This document shows, one piece after another, positions 1 to 8,578 of a stretch of 64,000 nucleotides of DNA. How positions within the stretch are numbered: position 1 is the stretch's first letter; every line of letters starts with the position of its first letter. The translations under genes were made by a program, and so were the position numbers. A model generated the notes under the pieces. It saw nothing but the letters and a program-made list of their open reading frames with translations, did no database searches and had not been told where the DNA came from. Source of the DNA: Psychrobacter fozii (GTDB lineage Bacteria > Pseudomonadota > Gammaproteobacteria > Pseudomonadales > Moraxellaceae); the NCBI RefSeq assembly GCF_003217155.1, contig NZ_QJSU01000011.1:1-64000 (forward strand). The letters run 5' to 3'.

Positions 1-89
1 ACCTGATCCCTTCCCGAACTCAGAAGTGAAACATCGTTGCGCCAATGGTAGTGTGGATTCGTCCATGTGAGAGTAGGTCATCGTCAGCT
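1..89 (+). rRNA. rrf: 5S ribosomal RNA, 3' part
   Basis: The window opens inside a 5S rRNA. The CCGAACTCAGAAGTGAAAC loop, a GCGCCAATGGTAGTGTGG-type segment and the GTGAGAGTAGGTCATCGTCAG 3' end are visible. The 5' part lies outside the window, and the exact 3' end is uncertain by a few bases. It marks the end of an rRNA operon and is followed by a strong terminator. Confidence 0.9.
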
Positions 90-101
90 CTCTATTCCTA
101 G

Positions 102-134
102 AAAACCCCCAACGCGTGAGCGTTGGGGGTTTTC
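102..134 (+). terminator. rRNA operon terminator
   Basis: A perfect 13-bp inverted repeat, AAAACCCCCAACG / CGTTGGGGGTTTT, around a 7-base loop is followed by a T-rich stretch. It lies just after the 5S end, as expected for a Rho-independent rrn terminator. Confidence 0.9.
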
Positions 135-240
135 TTTTGCCTATAGTTTGGGGAGCTAGCTGCTTTCTTAAATAATTAGTTTTTGGCTTGCTGTAATTAA
201 ATATCTAAAAATATTGTATAACGCTTCTTTTTAAGCTATT

Positions 241-384
241 TCCTCAATTCAATAGACATTCCTCTAAATATATTACAAACGTCTAAATTTCGTCAAAAAA
301 TTTATGAATTTCTCCATATTAGTTGTAATATTTTCCCCTCCCTAATATAGCTTATTTCATTTTTATCATGGAGATACGTCCTAT
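241..384 (+). repeat. Decayed copy of repeat family B (MITE-like)
   Basis: The start TCCTCAATTCAATAGACAT and the following CTCTAAAT...TCTAAAT...GTCAAA pattern parallel the intact family B element at 29925-30098. The end (TTTTTATCATGGAGATACGTCCTA) parallels its right terminus. The outer bases of the left terminus are lost and many internal positions differ, so this is an old relic. Alignment was by eye. Confidence 0.5.
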
Positions 385-447
385 TTTTAGAGATTTCAGC
401 CTACATAGATATTTGCACGGTTATTGAGTATATTGCAGGTTTTAATA

Positions 448-480
448 AGCTAAAATGATTTGACTTATATCATTTTAGCT
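448..480. promoter_or_regulatory. Inverted repeat with possible -35 box upstream of dctP
   Basis: AGCTAAAATGAT and ATCATTTTAGCT form perfect 12-bp arms around 9 bases. The loop side carries TTGACT (460-465), and TAATTT lies 17 bases further on, which would be a weak -10. The arrangement could be a promoter with a palindromic operator for the TRAP operon, or simply a hairpin. The -10 match is poor, so the promoter call is tentative. Confidence 0.3.
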
Positions 481-618
481 GTTAATTTTAAATGGTGTGT
501 TTATTACAGGTTTATATAAATAACGTTTTAACTTTGTGGATAACTCGTTATTTTTTTAATCTAAAGTACTAAATATAAGCTCTACTCCTACTCTTATAAT
601 TATCAAAAGGAATTGATA

Positions 619-1677
619 ATGAAATTAGCTCCTCTTCTTTCAATTGGTGCCTTAGCGGCTGCCAGTCTTTTAGGCTGTTCTAACCAATCTGCTGACACAA
701 CTGATGGCTCATCAGCCACCTCTCAAGAAACTACTGTACTACGCTTCTCACACTTTTGGCCCGCAACCTCATCTATTAGCACAGAGGTCTTTGAACCTTG
801 GGCTAAAAAAATAGAGGCAGATTCTGATGGTCGTCTAAAAATAGAGTTGTATCCTTCTGCTGGTCTTGCCAAAGCAGATGTTACCTATGAATCTGCTGCT
901 AAAGGCACGATAGATATTGGTTCACAAGCGCACGGCTATACCAATGGTCGTTTCCCTTTAACTCAAATTACTGAGCTCCCAGGATTGTCAAACTCAGCCA
1001 GCCAAATGGGCTGTATGCTGCAGACTCTTTATGATGATGGGACGCTCGCCAGTGAGTATGAAGACTCTCATTTGCTATTTATGTATGGTGGAGGCCCTGG
1101 TGCGCTTCATACAACAGATAAGCTGATTCGAACGCCTGCAGACATGAAGGGTATGCGTATCCGCCGTCCTTCTGCGGTGGCAGGTGACATCATTGAAAGC
1201 GCTGGTGCTTCACCAGTAGGTTTACCTGCGAACGATATGTATACCTCGTTACAGCGCGGAGTTGTCGATGGGTTGAGTTTTCCTTGGGAAGCGGTAACGG
1301 CATTTAAGATTGACGAGATTACCAAATATCATACCAATATTCCTTTTTATAGTTCGGCGCTGATGGTGACTATGAATAAAGACAAATACGATACTTTGCC
1401 TGATGATTTGAAGAAAGTCTTGGATGAAAACTCAGGAATGGCGCTTGCTAGCAAAGTTGGTGAAGTATTCGATAAGCATGATCAGATGGCCATTCAAGCT
1501 GCTAAAGACAAAGGTGATGAAATCATCGAAATTCCTGATCCACTAAATGATCCAGACTGGAAAGGACCGCTCGAAAAAGGAACACAAAAATATCTAAGTG
1601 ATGTCAAAGCTTTGGGTCTAGATGCTGATGGTGTCTACGAAAAAGCAAAAGCCGCCAGTGCAGCCTGTAAGGTTTAA
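619..1677 (+). CDS. dctP: TRAP transporter solute-binding lipoprotein (DctP family)
   Basis: Extracytoplasmic solute receptor of a TRAP transporter (DctP/PF03480 family), which delivers an organic acid to the DctQM membrane complex. The ATG at 619 is preceded by AAAAGG at good spacing, so I prefer it to the TTG at 613. The N-terminus is a signal with lipobox LLGC (Cys20), so the mature protein should be membrane-anchored. The stretch around residues 170-230 (MKGMRIRRP..., then GVVDGLSFPWE) is the typical family core; the arginine there usually binds the substrate carboxylate. It is the first gene of a three-gene operon. The substrate cannot be told from sequence. Confidence 0.9.
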   Translation: MKLAPLLSIGALAAASLLGCSNQSADTTDGSSATSQETTVLRFSHFWPATSSISTEVFEPWAKKIEADSDGRLKIELYPSAGLAKADVTYESAAKGTIDIGSQAHGYTNGRFPLTQITELPGLSNSASQMGCMLQTLYDDGTLASEYEDSHLLFMYGGGPGALHTTDKLIRTPADMKGMRIRRPSAVAGDIIESAGASPVGLPANDMYTSLQRGVVDGLSFPWEAVTAFKIDEITKYHTNIPFYSSALMVTMNKDKYDTLPDDLKKVLDENSGMALASKVGEVFDKHDQMAIQAAKDKGDEIIEIPDPLNDPDWKGPLEKGTQKYLSDVKALGLDADGVYEKAKAASAACKV

Positions 1678-1694
1678 TTCATTGGAGGTATCAC

Positions 1695-2222
1695 ATGGCA
1701 TTTTTAGTCAAAATCAGCACCTTTATTTCTAGGCTATGCCAGTTCATCGGTGGCGTTAGTCTTATTATTCTTGTTCTTGTAACTATGCTAGATGTAACAG
1801 CTCGTTATATTTTCAAGCTCACTGGTGGTGAGTTTGGATTTACGGTCAAAGGTAGCGTGGAAATTGTGTCGTATTTCATGTTATTTGCTTTGCTTGCTGC
1901 CTTTGCTGCTTTTGTGGAACGCTCACAAATCATTGTCGATGTCTTCACTCAAAAAATGTCAAAAGCTGTTAAAGGCTACATGATGGGCACTTTTATGATG
2001 GGTTTCTTCATCATCGGTATTGTGTTTACATGGGGACTTTATGAGAGTGCTTTTGATGCGATAGAGTATGGCAAAGTCACTCAAGATCTTCGAATATCTA
2101 TGATGCCCATTTACGCCATCAGTGCCTTTTTAAGCATACTACTTGCCATTCGATCATTAATCGAATCCATTAATATCTTTAAAACAGGCGAGTTCTTTGA
2201 TGCTGAGGAGACAGGGGCATGA
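1695..2222 (+). CDS. dctQ: TRAP transporter small permease subunit (DctQ family)
   Basis: A 175-residue integral membrane protein with four predicted hydrophobic segments, matching the DctQ/PF04290 small subunit in size and pattern. It has an early VTMLDVTARYIF-type motif. In TRAP systems this subunit pairs with DctM and couples the binding protein to Na+-driven transport. It starts 17 bases after dctP behind GGAGG, and its last four bases overlap the start of dctM (ATGA), which indicates translational coupling. Confidence 0.9.
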   Translation: MAFLVKISTFISRLCQFIGGVSLIILVLVTMLDVTARYIFKLTGGEFGFTVKGSVEIVSYFMLFALLAAFAAFVERSQIIVDVFTQKMSKAVKGYMMGTFMMGFFIIGIVFTWGLYESAFDAIEYGKVTQDLRISMMPIYAISAFLSILLAIRSLIESINIFKTGEFFDAEETGA

Positions 2223-3508
2223 GTCCAGAAATTATTGGCGCCATTGGTTTGTTGTGCATGATTGCGATGGTCATGCTGCGTGTTCCTGTTGCGCTCGCTA
2301 TGCTAGGTGTTGGTTTGGTTGGCTTCGGTGCGGTGACAGCACCGATTGGTGCCGTACAGATGCTGAAGGATTTACCAGTTGATGTTTTAGCAAAATATGA
2401 TTTTAGTGCCATTCCTTTATTCATACTGATGGGTGTTTTTGCTTCTCATTCGGGTATGGCAGGAAAGTTGTTTGATGCAACTCGCACAATATTTGGTGGA
2501 GTGAGGGGGAGTCTGGGTATTGCTGGTATAGGCTCGTCCGGTATCTTTGCTTCAATCTCAGGGTCATCATTGGCGACCGCGTCTACCATGACCAAAGTTG
2601 CGTTGCCACAAATGGAAAAGTACGGTTATCAACCTGGTTTTGCTTGTGGCATTTTAGCAGCAGGTGGTACGTTAGGTATTATGATCCCGCCCAGCATTGC
2701 GCTACTGGTCTATGCCATCCTAACTCAGCAGTCTGTCGGTGATATGTTTATTGCTGGCTTTTTACCTGGTATGTTAGGGATGGTGATGTACTCAATCACT
2801 GTCATGGTTATGGTACGCTGGAAGCCGCATTTAGCGCGTCGCGGTGAGCCTACTTCGTTAAAAGCCAAGTTGCTCTCGCTAACGGGACTCATACCATTTA
2901 GCTTTATTTTTATTGTCATTATCGCTGGCATTTTCTTTGGGTTATTTACCCCAACAGAAGGAGCAGCCGTCGGGGCATTTGTCTCTTGGGCTTATGCTTT
3001 TGTCAAAGGTATGCGTTTAGATGGTTTAAAGCAGTCATTGATTGAGACGCTCGCATTGTCAGCAGTGGTGTTTTTTATGCTACTGGGTGCAGAAGCTTTG
3101 GGTTACTTTATCTCTGTATCACGCTTGTCCTATACACTAGCAACTTGGATTGGTACGTTAGATGTCAGCCCAATGATTGTACTGATCTGTATCTTAATCA
3201 TGTACTTCCTCTTAGGGTTGTTCATGGATGCTTTAGCAATGTTAGTAATCACTATTCCAGTGGTATATCCAATCATTGTGGCGTTAGGGTTTGATCCAGT
3301 GTGGTTTGGTATCATCGCTGTATTGACAGTAGAGCTTGGACTGATTACGCCACCGATGGGGATGAATATCTTTGTGATTAAGGCAATGGCACCGCATATT
3401 AAGCTATCTGATATGTTCCGCGGGGTCGCGCCATTCATTGTCTCTGATCTGATTCGACTGGTTATTTTGGTTGCTTTCCCAGCGATATCTTTGGTGTTGC
3501 TAACGTAA
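2219..3508 (+). CDS. dctM: TRAP transporter large permease subunit (DctM family)
   Basis: A 429-residue, highly hydrophobic protein of the DctM/PF06808 family, the substrate- and sodium-translocating subunit. Family hallmarks are visible: SGSSLATASTMTKVALP, GGTLGIMIPPSIALLVYA, FFGLFTPTEGAAVGAF and GLITPPMGMNIFVIK. Its start overlaps the dctQ stop by four bases. A hairpin terminator follows about 70 bp downstream. Together with dctP and dctQ it forms a complete uptake system. Confidence 0.95.
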   Translation: MSPEIIGAIGLLCMIAMVMLRVPVALAMLGVGLVGFGAVTAPIGAVQMLKDLPVDVLAKYDFSAIPLFILMGVFASHSGMAGKLFDATRTIFGGVRGSLGIAGIGSSGIFASISGSSLATASTMTKVALPQMEKYGYQPGFACGILAAGGTLGIMIPPSIALLVYAILTQQSVGDMFIAGFLPGMLGMVMYSITVMVMVRWKPHLARRGEPTSLKAKLLSLTGLIPFSFIFIVIIAGIFFGLFTPTEGAAVGAFVSWAYAFVKGMRLDGLKQSLIETLALSAVVFFMLLGAEALGYFISVSRLSYTLATWIGTLDVSPMIVLICILIMYFLLGLFMDALAMLVITIPVVYPIIVALGFDPVWFGIIAVLTVELGLITPPMGMNIFVIKAMAPHIKLSDMFRGVAPFIVSDLIRLVILVAFPAISLVLLT

Positions 3509-3576
3509 GCTATACTGGTAAAAGTAAGTTTAAAAAATCACAGCTTATAGTTCATCTAAAGTTTCCACTAGTAAAG

Positions 3577-3608
3577 CCATATTGTTTTCATAGCAATATG
3601 GTTTTTTT
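3577..3608 (+). terminator. Terminator after dctM
   Basis: CCATATTG / CAATATGG 8-bp stem with a 9-base loop, followed by seven T residues. It closes the TRAP operon. Confidence 0.75.
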
Positions 3609-3735
3609 ATGATCAAAGAAAAAGTTGGCGTCATTATTCTATTATTAACTTATCCTCCATAAAGTCACACTATGAGACACTTTATAAATGGTAATTTTGA
3701 GTGCTCGAAGGTGAGTTTTTTATTAGCGTAGATTA

Positions 3736-3843
3736 TATAGTCGATTCAGTTTGAAAGTAGTACAAGGCAAATGAGTGTAGATGTCATAGGTGATACTTCA
3801 AGCGAGGTTAACGCTGTCATACTTTTATAGTGGAATGACTATA
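3736..3843 (+). repeat. Repeat family A, copy 1 (MITE-like)
   Basis: It runs from TATAGTCGATTCAG to GTGGAATGACTATA. The ends are imperfect inverted repeats of about 24 bp (TATAGTC, ATTC and AAAGTA blocks pair). The core CTTCAAGCGAGGTTAAC is shared with the other copies in the window. It has no coding capacity. Confidence 0.85.
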
Positions 3844-3935
3844 GGTAGATAATTTTTCTTATTATTCTAAGAGCTTGTGAATGTAGTAAACTGGATGGCA
3901 CTTCTGAATAAATAGTTTGATAAGTAGAGAAAATA

Positions 3936-4985
3936 ATGGCAATTGATTTTAGTAACACGCTTATAGTTGCGATTTCTGCAACCGCACTTTTTGATTTAAC
4001 GGAATCAGAAAATTATTTATTAGAGTTATTAGAGCAGCGCCCGATAAGCGCTATCAAAGAGTTTCGTGACTACATGACCGAGCGTGAAAATGATCCTTTA
4101 GATATTGGCGCTGGATATCCACTAATCAAAGCATTGCTGAATCTCAACCATTATTGTAATAATAGTATGCAAGATATAGAGACCGATGCGCCTTTAGTAG
4201 AAGTGGTCATTGTCTCAAAAAGTAGTCCAGACACTGGTATTCAGGTACTCAATGCCATTCTTGCAGATGGTATTAATATTTCACGCTCAGCATTTATTTC
4301 AGGTAGCCTTGTTGCGCCTTACATAAAAGATTTCAATGTCGATTTATTTCTGACTACCAATCGTGAGGATGCGCAGCAAGTTGCCGATGCCAATATTTGT
4401 GCTTGTGCGATACTGGATGCGACCCCTGTTAATACTTATGAATTAGATACTGAGCAATTACGTATTGCCTTTGATGGCGATGCAGTGTTGTTTGATGATT
4501 CAGGAGAGTTGCTCTATAAACAAAAAGGTCTGCGTGCTTTTCATGATCGTGAAGCACAGATGCGTGACTTGCCGATTGAAAAAGGGCCTTATGCTGAGCT
4601 GTTAATCAAGCTATCGAGCCTGCAAGAGCGTCTGCCAGCTGGTCTGAAATTGTCTCCAATAAAGATTGCTTTAGTCACTGCTCGTAATGCACCTGCTGAT
4701 TTGCGTGCTATTAAGACGCTACGAGAGTGGGGCGTAAACGTGGATATGGCGTTCTTCTTAGGAGGGTTGGAGAAAACAGCAGTCCTGAGAACGTTTGCAC
4801 CACATATCTTTTTTGATGACTCAATCAAACATATCGATGCGGCACGCAGCTTCATTCCTACTGCTTTGGTTCCTTACCACTCGACGTCACTATTACATGG
4901 TGATAGCTATTTAACGGTTGATAAAGATGCTGCATTATTGTCATTTAAACCAGTAGAGCACCCACTATTTGCTATAAATCCGTAA
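3936..4985 (+). CDS. 5'-nucleotidase (PF06189 family)
   Basis: A 349-residue protein matching the cytosolic 5'-nucleotidase family PF06189, which removes phosphate from nucleoside monophosphates. Visible blocks are an N-terminal VAISATALFDL, VEVVIVSKSSPDTGIQV, SRSAFISG, RIAFDGDAVLFDD (HAD-like acidic motif, near residue 180), ALVTARNAP, GVNVDMAFFLGGLEK and HIFFDDS. It spans full family length. It stands alone behind repeat copy 1, with a weak ribosome-binding site (AGAGAAAATA). The next gene begins 40 bases downstream and may be co-transcribed. Confidence 0.85.
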   Translation: MAIDFSNTLIVAISATALFDLTESENYLLELLEQRPISAIKEFRDYMTERENDPLDIGAGYPLIKALLNLNHYCNNSMQDIETDAPLVEVVIVSKSSPDTGIQVLNAILADGINISRSAFISGSLVAPYIKDFNVDLFLTTNREDAQQVADANICACAILDATPVNTYELDTEQLRIAFDGDAVLFDDSGELLYKQKGLRAFHDREAQMRDLPIEKGPYAELLIKLSSLQERLPAGLKLSPIKIALVTARNAPADLRAIKTLREWGVNVDMAFFLGGLEKTAVLRTFAPHIFFDDSIKHIDAARSFIPTALVPYHSTSLLHGDSYLTVDKDAALLSFKPVEHPLFAINP

Positions 4986-5025
4986 GAAATGCTTGAAGCA
5001 ATTAACCCAAAGGATAAAAAATAAT

Positions 5026-5628
5026 ATGAACTGGCGGCAATTATTTACCTTGTTCGTAGCTCGAATCAAGCAAGTTTTTGGTTTATATGCTTTTGTACTA
5101 ATACCCATGTGGGGAATGTTTTTTCTGAATGAAGTGGCATTATTTGGACTGTGGAATATTTTTGGTATTGTGCCACGTGCCCTAGATGTGGGCAGCATGA
5201 TAGGCGTTTTTGCGTCATGGACGATGCATGGTAGTTATTCACATTTACTTGGCAACACGGTAACGTTATTACAAATTTTATTTTTATTCGGGTTGTTTGA
5301 AAAAAACGCCTATCGAACGATACTTAAATTGGTCGTAGCTTCTGGGTTAGTCACTTGGGTTATCGGTTCGCCATCTTCCATCCATATTGGAGCTTCAGGG
5401 TTGTGTTTTGCGATGCTCGGTTACATGATAGGAGGGGCTGTATTTGCACGGCGCTGGGGTTATCTATTGGCTTGTATCGTTATGGGGGCCGGGTATTGGC
5501 TCACTATCAAAGAGGGCTTGATGCCGCAAGAAGGTATTTCCTTTGCCGCGCATTTCGGTGGTTTATGTGCGGGGCTGCTGCTAGGAGCTAATTCTAAGCA
5601 TACTTATGCGCCAAGGTCTCGTCAATGA
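5026..5628 (+). CDS. Rhomboid family intramembrane serine protease
   Basis: A 200-residue polytopic membrane protein. HLLGN at residues 73-77, GASG with the likely nucleophile Ser124, and AAHFGG with the partner His176 fit the rhomboid Ser-His dyad. These proteases cleave transmembrane segments of other proteins in the cytoplasmic membrane; the substrate is unknown. I chose the ATG at 5026, which has AAAGGA upstream, over the TTG at 4993. It follows the 5'-nucleotidase gene closely and is followed by a long hairpin. Confidence 0.85.
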   Translation: MNWRQLFTLFVARIKQVFGLYAFVLIPMWGMFFLNEVALFGLWNIFGIVPRALDVGSMIGVFASWTMHGSYSHLLGNTVTLLQILFLFGLFEKNAYRTILKLVVASGLVTWVIGSPSSIHIGASGLCFAMLGYMIGGAVFARRWGYLLACIVMGAGYWLTIKEGLMPQEGISFAAHFGGLCAGLLLGANSKHTYAPRSRQ

Positions 5629-5640
5629 AAAGCAAAGTAA

Positions 5641-5687
5641 ATAAGGCGGTAATCTAGATTTTTTATTCATCTAAAATACCGCCTTAT
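5641..5687. terminator. Hairpin between convergent genes, likely bidirectional terminator
   Basis: ATAAGGCGGTA and TACCGCCTTAT are perfect 11-bp arms 25 bases apart. The loop is T-rich, and the hairpin lies between the rhomboid gene and the convergent gene at 5742. The wide loop makes termination likely but not certain. Confidence 0.5.
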
Positions 5688-5741
5688 CATCGTATATCTT
5701 TTTGAAAAATGTACTGCTAATGGATTTACTGTCTTAATTCG

Positions 5742-6290
5742 TTAGCTTTGTTTATCAGTGCAAATGCTGATAAATAATGGATCATCTGTGGCTAAATCTC
5801 GCCATGCGGTCGTTTGCTTTACATGTTCATCAATTGATAGTGTATTGCCTTTCTCAGGTATAACGTAGTCTGCACGTGCAGGAATACTGCAATCGATAAC
5901 TTGAGGAACTTTCTCTATACTTCTTCGTCTTTCAAATAAATACAAATTGAATAAATGTATATCTGGATTATCTACTTGTACACTAGCGTTTCCAATATCT
6001 GCAGCGATAAACCGTAATATGTGCGGCTTAGCGTAAGACCATGGACGGAACCACTCCGTGCTTTCTGCTGTTTTGACGACTTCTACGCCTTCTGGTAGCT
6101 TTTCAACTTGTTGACCATACCAGCTGTACTCTTGGTTTATTTGAAATGCAAACATACCAATAGCAGCAAATAAGGGAATCAGCCATTTAGGAGCGCGTTT
6201 GCCTGCCAGTTTGCTGAGGTGAGTTATGATAAGTGCTATTCCAGCCATACCAAATGCGGCAGCGATGGTAGCGATAAACTCAAAAAGCAT
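5742..6290 (-). CDS. Small membrane-anchored protein of unknown function
   Basis: 182 residues. Two hydrophobic segments lie near the N-terminus (about residues 4-24 and 36-50), followed by a polar C-terminal domain of about 130 residues with two cysteines near the middle and end. The layout suggests a periplasmic or cytoplasmic domain tethered to the inner membrane. I do not recognise the family. It is transcribed in the same direction as the symporter genes at 6445-8578 but lies downstream of them with a 154-base gap, so operon membership is unclear. Confidence 0.7.
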   Translation of the reverse strand: MLFEFIATIAAAFGMAGIALIITHLSKLAGKRAPKWLIPLFAAIGMFAFQINQEYSWYGQQVEKLPEGVEVVKTAESTEWFRPWSYAKPHILRFIAADIGNASVQVDNPDIHLFNLYLFERRRSIEKVPQVIDCSIPARADYVIPEKGNTLSIDEHVKQTTAWRDLATDDPLFISICTDKQS

Positions 6291-6444
6291 AAAATATTCC
6301 TTAATGCGTTAGATGTGTTTAATTGAACCTATTGGATAAATTAAAAATCTAGTTATTATAGCTATAGAATAAAAAAATCACCCACAAGCAATTACTGCCT
6401 GTGAGTGATATATAGTAACAGAAGATATATCCTCAGTTGTGAGC

Positions 6445-8313
6445 TTAGTGGTCGACTGCACCGCCAGCGCCACGTGGAGAACGTACGCTCTCAACCAACT
6501 CTTGGATATGTGCTGGTGGTGGCGCAGTAGCATAAGATACAGCGAATGCTACGATGAAGTTAAGCAATGCACCAACTGCACCAAATGATAATGGTGAGAT
6601 ACCAAATAACCAGTACTCTTCAGTATCAGGGAAGTTAGCAGTACCGCTGATGAAGAACCAACCTTTGAACATAAAGATATAGACAAGAACGACTATTAAA
6701 CCAGTCAACATACCTGCAATAGCACCAAGATTGTTGATGCGTTTAGAGAAAATACCCATCATCAATACAGGGAACAATGAAGAGGCAGCAATACCGAAGG
6801 CCAGTGCTACGACCTGTGCGGCAAACCCTGGTGGATTCATACCTAAGTAAGTCGCTACTACAATTGCCACACCCATAGTGATACGAGCATACTTCAACTC
6901 TTGTGCATCAGTAATATTTGGGTTTAAGTTACCTTTGATTAAGTCATGACTGATGGCTGATGAAATTGCGAGCAGTAGACCTGCAGCTGTTGATAGTGCG
7001 GCTGCCAAACCACCTGCAGCGATAAGACCAATAACCCATGGTGGAAGCTGTGCAATCTCTGGATTCGCTAGAACTAAGATATCAGCGTTAACATCAAGCT
7101 CGTTACCTGCCCATCCAGCGTCAGCAAAACGACCATCAAGCTCTGCATCATGTGCAATACGAGCGGTTTCTACTGCTGCAGTTGCTGCAGCAACATCGCC
7201 ACCGTCAGCTTGAGCAGTATTAAGGGCGATCTGAGCGGCACCAAGTCCACTGTCGCTATATAATTGGATACGACCATCATTATTTAGATCGTTATACTTT
7301 ATAAGACCTGTCTCTTCCCAAGTTTTCATCCAATCAGGACGATCATCATTAAGAATAGGTTGGTTTTCAACACCTTGTGGATAGATAGTATCTACTAAGT
7401 TTAAGCGCGCCATAGCACCTACTGCTGGAGCAGTGAAGTACAATAGTGAGATAAATACTAACGTCCAACCAGCAGTCCAACGAGCATCAGCGACTTTAGG
7501 TACAGTGAAAAAGCGAATGATAACGTGTGGTAGACCTGCTGTACCGATCATAAGCGTCAAGGTAAACAGTACCATGTTGAGCTTGTTAGGTACGTCAGCA
7601 GTATACGAAGAAAAACCTAAGTCAGTAACGACTTGATTCAGCTTGGTCAAAATAGGCACACCTGATTCGACATGGTTTGAGAACAAACCTAAACCTGGAA
7701 TCGGGTTACCTGTCAACTCAAGTGAAATAAAGACGGCAGGGATAGTATAGGCAATCATTAGAACCACATACTGGGCAACCTGCGTATAGGTAATCCCTTT
7801 CATACCACCAAGTACAGCATAAAAGAAGACAACAATAGCAGCGATAACAAGACCAGTACTGCTCTCAACTTCTAAGAAGCGCGAGAATGCAACACCAGCA
7901 CCGGTCATCTGACCGATAACGTAAGTGGTCGATGCAGTAATCAAACAGACCACAGCAATCATAGCAGCCGTTTTTGAGTAAAAACGATCGCCGATAAAGT
8001 CCGGAACCGTGAACTTACCAAATTTACGCAAGTAAGGTGCTAAAAGCATCGCTAGTAGAACGTAACCGCCGGTCCAACCCATCAAATAGGTAGAAGCGCC
8101 ATAACCACCAGCAGCAATCAGACCTGCCATTGAGATAAATGACGCCGCACTCATCCAGTCAGCAGCGGTTGCCATACCGTTAACAACCGGATGGACACCA
8201 CCGCCAGCAACATAAAATTCACTGGTTGAACCAGCACGAGCCCAAATCGCAATACCGAAGTATAGTGCGAAAGATAGGCCCACAAAAATAAGATTAATTA
8301 CAAATTGACTCAT
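6445..8313 (-). CDS. Sodium:solute symporter large subunit (VC_2705 subfamily, ActP-like)
   Basis: A 622-residue SSS-family cation/solute symporter with about 13 membrane segments. Length and partner gene fit the VC_2705 subfamily, which resembles acetate permease ActP. Core motifs such as ADWMSAASFISMAG (residues 51-64) and GGLAAALSTAAGLLLAISSAISHD (from about 434) are present. A long hydrophilic insertion (about residues 305-420) separates the two halves and carries a DLNNDGR calcium-binding-like loop. The small-subunit gene precedes it by four bases, so the two are an operon. The substrate is probably a short-chain carboxylate, by family inference. Confidence 0.9.
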   Translation of the reverse strand: MSQFVINLIFVGLSFALYFGIAIWARAGSTSEFYVAGGGVHPVVNGMATAADWMSAASFISMAGLIAAGGYGASTYLMGWTGGYVLLAMLLAPYLRKFGKFTVPDFIGDRFYSKTAAMIAVVCLITASTTYVIGQMTGAGVAFSRFLEVESSTGLVIAAIVVFFYAVLGGMKGITYTQVAQYVVLMIAYTIPAVFISLELTGNPIPGLGLFSNHVESGVPILTKLNQVVTDLGFSSYTADVPNKLNMVLFTLTLMIGTAGLPHVIIRFFTVPKVADARWTAGWTLVFISLLYFTAPAVGAMARLNLVDTIYPQGVENQPILNDDRPDWMKTWEETGLIKYNDLNNDGRIQLYSDSGLGAAQIALNTAQADGGDVAAATAAVETARIAHDAELDGRFADAGWAGNELDVNADILVLANPEIAQLPPWVIGLIAAGGLAAALSTAAGLLLAISSAISHDLIKGNLNPNITDAQELKYARITMGVAIVVATYLGMNPPGFAAQVVALAFGIAASSLFPVLMMGIFSKRINNLGAIAGMLTGLIVVLVYIFMFKGWFFISGTANFPDTEEYWLFGISPLSFGAVGALLNFIVAFAVSYATAPPPAHIQELVESVRSPRGAGGAVDH

Positions 8314-8317
8314 GGGG

Positions 8318-8578
8318 CTATTCCTCGTCTACGCCATATTGTTTATCTAACTTATTCATACGCCAAGCGTAAAAGAAAATTAGGATGATAAAAATACCAA
8401 TAGATCCTTGCTGAGCAAACCAAAAGCCCAGATCAGTACCACCGATTTTGATACCAGCTAACAATGGACGAAACAAAATACCAAAGCCGTACGAGCATAG
8501 TACCCAAACGACCAGGCAACCTTGAATGAGACGAATATTGGCTTTCCAATATCCAGATGAATCGCTGTGGTTCTCCAT
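8318..8578 (-). CDS. Sodium/substrate symporter small subunit (DUF4212)
   Basis: An 86-residue protein with two membrane segments and the DUF4212 signature: YWKANIRLIQ, then YGFGILFRPLLAGIKIGG, GFWFAQQGSIGIFIILIFFYAWRMNKLD. This family is always found beside VC_2705-type symporters and is regarded as their small subunit. The gene starts behind AGGAG and ends four bases before the large-subunit gene. Confidence 0.9.
   Translation of the reverse strand: MENHSDSSGYWKANIRLIQGCLVVWVLCSYGFGILFRPLLAGIKIGGTDLGFWFAQQGSIGIFIILIFFYAWRMNKLDKQYGVDEE

Larger units (their letters stand above)
138..618. other. AT-rich region between rRNA operon and TRAP genes
   Basis: No gene is seen. The stretch holds a decayed copy of repeat family B (241-384) and a 12-bp inverted repeat (448-480) that overlaps a possible -35 element ahead of dctP. 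The rest is AT-rich with nothing recognisable. Confidence 0.6.
3509..3935. other. Intergenic region dctM / 5'-nucleotidase
   Basis: Contains the dctM terminator (3577-3608) and a complete copy of repeat family A (3736-3843). Nothing else is recognised. Confidence 0.6.

Noticed and set aside
6953..7213. 86-codon plus-strand open frame rich in Ala and Ser
   Set aside because: It lies wholly antisense to the hydrophilic insertion of the symporter large subunit; its composition is what the complement of that gene would give.
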